Source: Desulfurococcales archaeon
GTDB taxonomy: Archaea; Thermoproteota; Thermoprotei_A; Sulfolobales; Ignisphaeraceae
Assembly: GCA_027066265.1 (NCBI GenBank)
Contig: JAMOOB010000417.1
Location: 1-6,511, forward strand
DNA length: 6,511 nucleotides
Reading direction: 5' to 3'
The first letter of the stretch is position 1; each line of letters starts with the position of its first letter. A program made the position numbers and the translations under genes. Below are positions 3,706 through 6,511 of this stretch, piece after piece. The notes under the pieces are model-generated. The model did not search any database. It saw only the letters and a program-made list of their open reading frames with translations, and had not been told where the DNA came from.

Positions 3706-6114
3706 ATGAGCGACGTTATGGTTTCTCGCACACTCTTCGCAATAGGATTCTTCATAGCTTTCCTATCCCTTCTAGTTCTACCGACATTGATCCTCAAGGT
3801 TGTTGCTGGATCTAAGGAAGCTACATCCTCGCTTGCACTCGATCTAGCTTCTCTAGGCATAGGTCTATCGATATGCGTTTACGTAGCCATGAGTGTCAGA
3901 GCTTCATTGCGAGGTCATCGACTAAGCATTGCGAAGCTAATCATAGCGTGGTCGCTGATCTTCGTCGCAATCCTTTCAATATACTTCGTCTCTCTACACC
4001 TATCAACTACCTCGAGCTATCAGAGTGCTGGCGAAACCGTAGCTAACGTATCTCAGGAATTCGTAACCGTAACCTCGAGCAGCGCAACTTTCACGAAGAC
4101 GAGCTTCGTAAGCGGCACGGTATCGACGAGTGTAGGCAAACGTATCAACTTGATCGAGATGAATAGATCGATTAGATTTGTTGTATCCTACCACGTTTAC
4201 GAACAACCAAACTACGATTACTGGAGGAAGGATCTCGAGATGATGAAGAGGATGGGGTTCGATACCGTCAGAGTATTCTATGTAGCGCCTTCGAACGCAT
4301 TAACGTACGGTGGTGATGTGGATACGTGGACTCTGGATCAATTCCTTAAGCTCTGCGACGAGCTCGGGATGAAGGTAGTGATAACGATAGCGCAGTACCC
4401 ACCACCATGGGCGGAGGAAAACGTTTTGATGCATGATCAACGAGGCAAGGTGTTCGGCTGGTTCTCTCCATGTTCGAAACAGTTCGTAGACATGATGAAG
4501 AGTTTCGCGAGGAAGATAGTTGAAGTTGCTAGAAAGCATCCAAGCGTAGTAGCCTACAACGTATTCAACGAGCTACACATGCCTGAGAACATGTATTGGC
4601 ACAACACGCTTTGCGACTACAGTAAGGAATGCGTAGAGATGTTCAGACGCTGGTGCTTAGCTAGGTACGGTGATTCGCTTTGCAATGCATCGATACCTAG
4701 ACCACGGTCCGAGAACTGGCTTGATTGGTCCCTAGATAACGCTACGTGGGTAGAGATGTGGATTAGGTGGAGGATATTCAGCCAACAAATCATTGCTAAC
4801 GTAACTCACGAGATAGCGTCGTACGTAAAGAGCCTCGATCCAAGCAGGTTAGTGATAGTCAATGAGATGCCTTGGTGGTTCTGGAGCCAAGGAGGTTACT
4901 CAGCTACATCGCCTCGAACAACGTTCGTCTCTAGATCCATAGACGTGGCAGCGATAGATATCTATCCAGCGGAGTCAGGAGGTGAATGGATAGCTCTAGC
5001 ACTCGATTCGATACGTAGCATGTCTGGTAAGAAGGTTGCAATTCTCGAATTGAACGATAAGGAGGGCGATCCCACCAAGAGCGAAGTCGTTAGATGGGTA
5101 ATCATGGCGCTGCAGATGGGTAGCGAGTTCGTAGGATGGTTTGAGTGGGACGATCTCTTTGCACAGATGGATGGGGGTCGCTATGGAATCGTAGACGAGT
5201 TCAAGGACCTTAAAGAGGTTGGTAACTACATTAGTTCAGCGATCTCGGTAGCGAAGAAGCTGGATCCGTGTATTAAGCAGCTGAGTTCTGCATACCTTGA
5301 ACAACGAGCTAAGGTTGCCATGCTATACTCGGAACCTAGCCACGTACTGGTTTCGAGCGATTGGTTCGTCTCCTTCGATTGGTTAGCGATGTACACACTC
5401 TTCAGCCAATACCTTGGCTACAAGATAGATTTCGTCTACGCAGACGACATGAATCTCGTAGGTGATCTCACCAACTATAGCGTTCTACTAGCTATTGGAG
5501 AGCCCTGGATAGAATGCAAAGCACTTAGAGAGATCTCGAACTGGGTTTACAACGGTGGAATACTTATCGTTGATGCTGGATTCGCTTACCTGAACAAGGA
5601 CTGTAGAGATGTAGTAAACGAATTGCTTGGAGTTGAAAAGCGAAGGATAGACTTTGCGGTGAGAGGCTATGCTTACCCTCTATGCCTAGGCAAGACGTGT
5701 ACCGTGATCTCGGGATACAGAGAAGAGATCGAACCGAGTACAGCAAAGGTACTCGTTGAATACAATGGCATTCCGCTGGTGTTAATCAACGAATACGGTC
5801 GAGGAAAAGTCGTGTTCTTTACGATGCCCTTAACGCGTGCCTACGATTATCCAGAGCAATGGCGAAACGTAATGGCTAAGATTCTCGAAATTGTTGGTGT
5901 ACCACGTGGTAGCAATCTCACTTACGCTATGTACTTGTTGAGAGAGATCATCGTTGCGAGCAGTATTACAAATGATTCGAAAGGTATGGCGATGGCGTTG
6001 AACATGTGTACCAAGATCGTTCGCGAGATAGAAGATCGAGGCTACGTATCCACGGAACTCATCGATGAACTCGAACGGTTGTTGAATTCCTTGAATAGAC
6101 GCGTATCGACGTAG
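3706..6114 (+). CDS. Membrane-anchored glycoside hydrolase, GH42 beta-galactosidase-like
   Basis: The protein has 802 residues. Hydrophobic helices lie near 8-33, 43-64 and 74-97; the loop between the second and third (RASLRGHR) is basic and so cytoplasmic, which places everything after it outside. A Ser/Thr-rich stalk (98-145) follows. The catalytic TIM barrel then resembles GH42: probable acid/base E289 in YNVFNEL, a CxxxxxC and FRRWCLARYG stretch (303-321) like the GH42 C..C...FRxWL..kYg region, probable nucleophile E448 in VAILELN, and GWFEWDD at 477-483. Residues about 535-720 match the GH42 trimerisation domain (KVAMLYSEP, then LLAIGEPWIE and GGILIVDAG), followed by a helical tail. Eight N-x-S/T sequons after the membrane part fit surface glycosylation. 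GH42 enzymes cleave beta-galactosides; the true substrate is open. It is the last gene of the transporter operon, suggesting extracellular trimming before uptake. Its 3' end overlaps the convergent mannosidase gene. Confidence 0.82.
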   Translation: MSDVMVSRTLFAIGFFIAFLSLLVLPTLILKVVAGSKEATSSLALDLASLGIGLSICVYVAMSVRASLRGHRLSIAKLIIAWSLIFVAILSIYFVSLHLSTTSSYQSAGETVANVSQEFVTVTSSSATFTKTSFVSGTVSTSVGKRINLIEMNRSIRFVVSYHVYEQPNYDYWRKDLEMMKRMGFDTVRVFYVAPSNALTYGGDVDTWTLDQFLKLCDELGMKVVITIAQYPPPWAEENVLMHDQRGKVFGWFSPCSKQFVDMMKSFARKIVEVARKHPSVVAYNVFNELHMPENMYWHNTLCDYSKECVEMFRRWCLARYGDSLCNASIPRPRSENWLDWSLDNATWVEMWIRWRIFSQQIIANVTHEIASYVKSLDPSRLVIVNEMPWWFWSQGGYSATSPRTTFVSRSIDVAAIDIYPAESGGEWIALALDSIRSMSGKKVAILELNDKEGDPTKSEVVRWVIMALQMGSEFVGWFEWDDLFAQMDGGRYGIVDEFKDLKEVGNYISSAISVAKKLDPCIKQLSSAYLEQRAKVAMLYSEPSHVLVSSDWFVSFDWLAMYTLFSQYLGYKIDFVYADDMNLVGDLTNYSVLLAIGEPWIECKALREISNWVYNGGILIVDAGFAYLNKDCRDVVNELLGVEKRRIDFAVRGYAYPLCLGKTCTVISGYREEIEPSTAKVLVEYNGIPLVLINEYGRGKVVFFTMPLTRAYDYPEQWRNVMAKILEIVGVPRGSNLTYAMYLLREIIVASSITNDSKGMAMALNMCTKIVREIEDRGYVSTELIDELERLLNSLNRRVST

Positions 6115-6511
6115 GCGTTCTTCACTACGAGAGTCTCTATAGCTCCGCTACGCATCGGTATCTCAACGATTTCGGTGAATGGTCTACACTCAGCAATTTC
6201 CTCCTTAAGGTTAGCGTAGCAGACTTCAGATCCTCGAAGACCTCTGAACACTATCTTAGCCATGCATTCCTTGGGCAGTGGATTCACTAATCGTATGACG
6301 AGACTGTTCTCATCCCATTCACATCGTTTCAATGCGTAGAGTTCCAGCCATGAAGGCTCGATGGATATCAAGCTCGTAACGTAGCGATCTAGAGCTTCGT
6401 TTCGTGGCCCATCCACTAGAGCTGCTATTGGTGGGTAAACGAAGCTCTTGACAATGGGTAGAACTCCCTCGAAACCACCCTGGTAAGGAACTAGGCATAG
6501 TTCGAAGAAAT
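6042..6511 (-). CDS. Probable GH38 alpha-mannosidase, C-terminal end, cut by window edge
   Basis: The minus-strand frame is open from the window edge to TAG at 6044-6042, giving about 156 residues. It runs FFELCLVPYQGGFEGVLP, then SWLELYALKRCEWDENSLVIRLVNPLPKE, then VCYANLKEE and finally EIPMRSGAIETLVVKN. This matches the last beta domain of GH38 alpha-mannosidases in order: the tyrosine-containing PHxGDW-like turn, the sALK...RLyN strand pair, the nLlEE motif and the closing IeTLxv strand. A Ser-rich tail (NNRSSSSMSSVDT) ends the protein. GH38 enzymes remove alpha-linked mannose with a zinc-bound catalytic centre, which lies outside the window. A shorter frame starting at GTG 6416 is only an internal codon of this gene. 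Tail-to-tail overlap with the plus-strand hydrolase is 73 bp. Family assignment rests on recalled C-terminal motifs only. Confidence 0.72.
   Translation of the reverse strand, partial: FFELCLVPYQGGFEGVLPIVKSFVYPPIAALVDGPRNEALDRYVTSLISIEPSWLELYALKRCEWDENSLVIRLVNPLPKECMAKIVFRGLRGSEVCYANLKEEIAECRPFTEIVEIPMRSGAIETLVVKNAYVDTRLFKEFNNRSSSSMSSVDT

Noticed and set aside
6115..6200. Search for a terminator after the transporter/glycosidase operon.
   Set aside because: No clear T-rich tract or stable hairpin is visible. The region is coding on the opposite strand.
6042..6416. A stand-alone 124-residue minus-strand gene starting at GTG 6416.
   Set aside because: The frame stays open upstream to the window edge and encodes continuing GH38-like sequence, so this GTG is an internal Val codon of a larger truncated gene.

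Overview
The window looks like a chromosomal segment of a thermophilic archaeon, most likely a crenarchaeote (Thermoproteota). Four things support this: three textbook archaeal C/D box sRNAs; archaeal Shine-Dalgarno motifs of the GGTGATC type; a type IV pilus/secretion ATPase of archaeal style; and an Opp/Dpp-type transporter coupled to glycosidases, a common sugar-use arrangement in hyperthermophiles. The species cannot be named from the sequence alone.

Layout from left to right. Positions 1-407 (minus) hold the N-terminal part of a GspE/TadA/VirB11-family secretion ATPase, cut by the window edge. The 187 bp gap that follows (408-594) is not empty. It carries two complete C/D box sRNA genes, one on the plus strand (boxes 485-533) and one on the minus strand (boxes 589-541), whose 3' ends face each other only 7 bp apart. 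Next, on the minus strand (595-1539/1548), is a predicted membrane protein with a zinc-dependent phospholipase C/S1-P1-like domain followed by four C-terminal membrane helices. Just 5' of it is a third C/D box sRNA on the same strand (boxes 1617-1562), so the gene is bracketed by two guide RNAs.

From 1667 to 6114 (plus) runs a compact three-gene operon: two Opp/Dpp-family ABC ATPases that overlap by 10 bp, then after 9 bp a glycoside hydrolase resembling GH42 beta-galactosidases. The hydrolase has three N-terminal membrane helices and a Ser/Thr-rich stalk, so its catalytic part probably faces outward. From the right edge, on the minus strand, comes the C-terminal end of a probable GH38 alpha-mannosidase, which overlaps the hydrolase gene tail to tail by 73 bp.

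Working model (inference): the surface-anchored hydrolase trims glycans or oligosaccharides outside the cell, an Opp-type importer energised by the two ATPases brings products in, and the alpha-mannosidase continues degradation. The permeases and binding protein are not in the window. The most striking content is the cluster of three well-formed C/D box guide RNAs in two short intergenic gaps.
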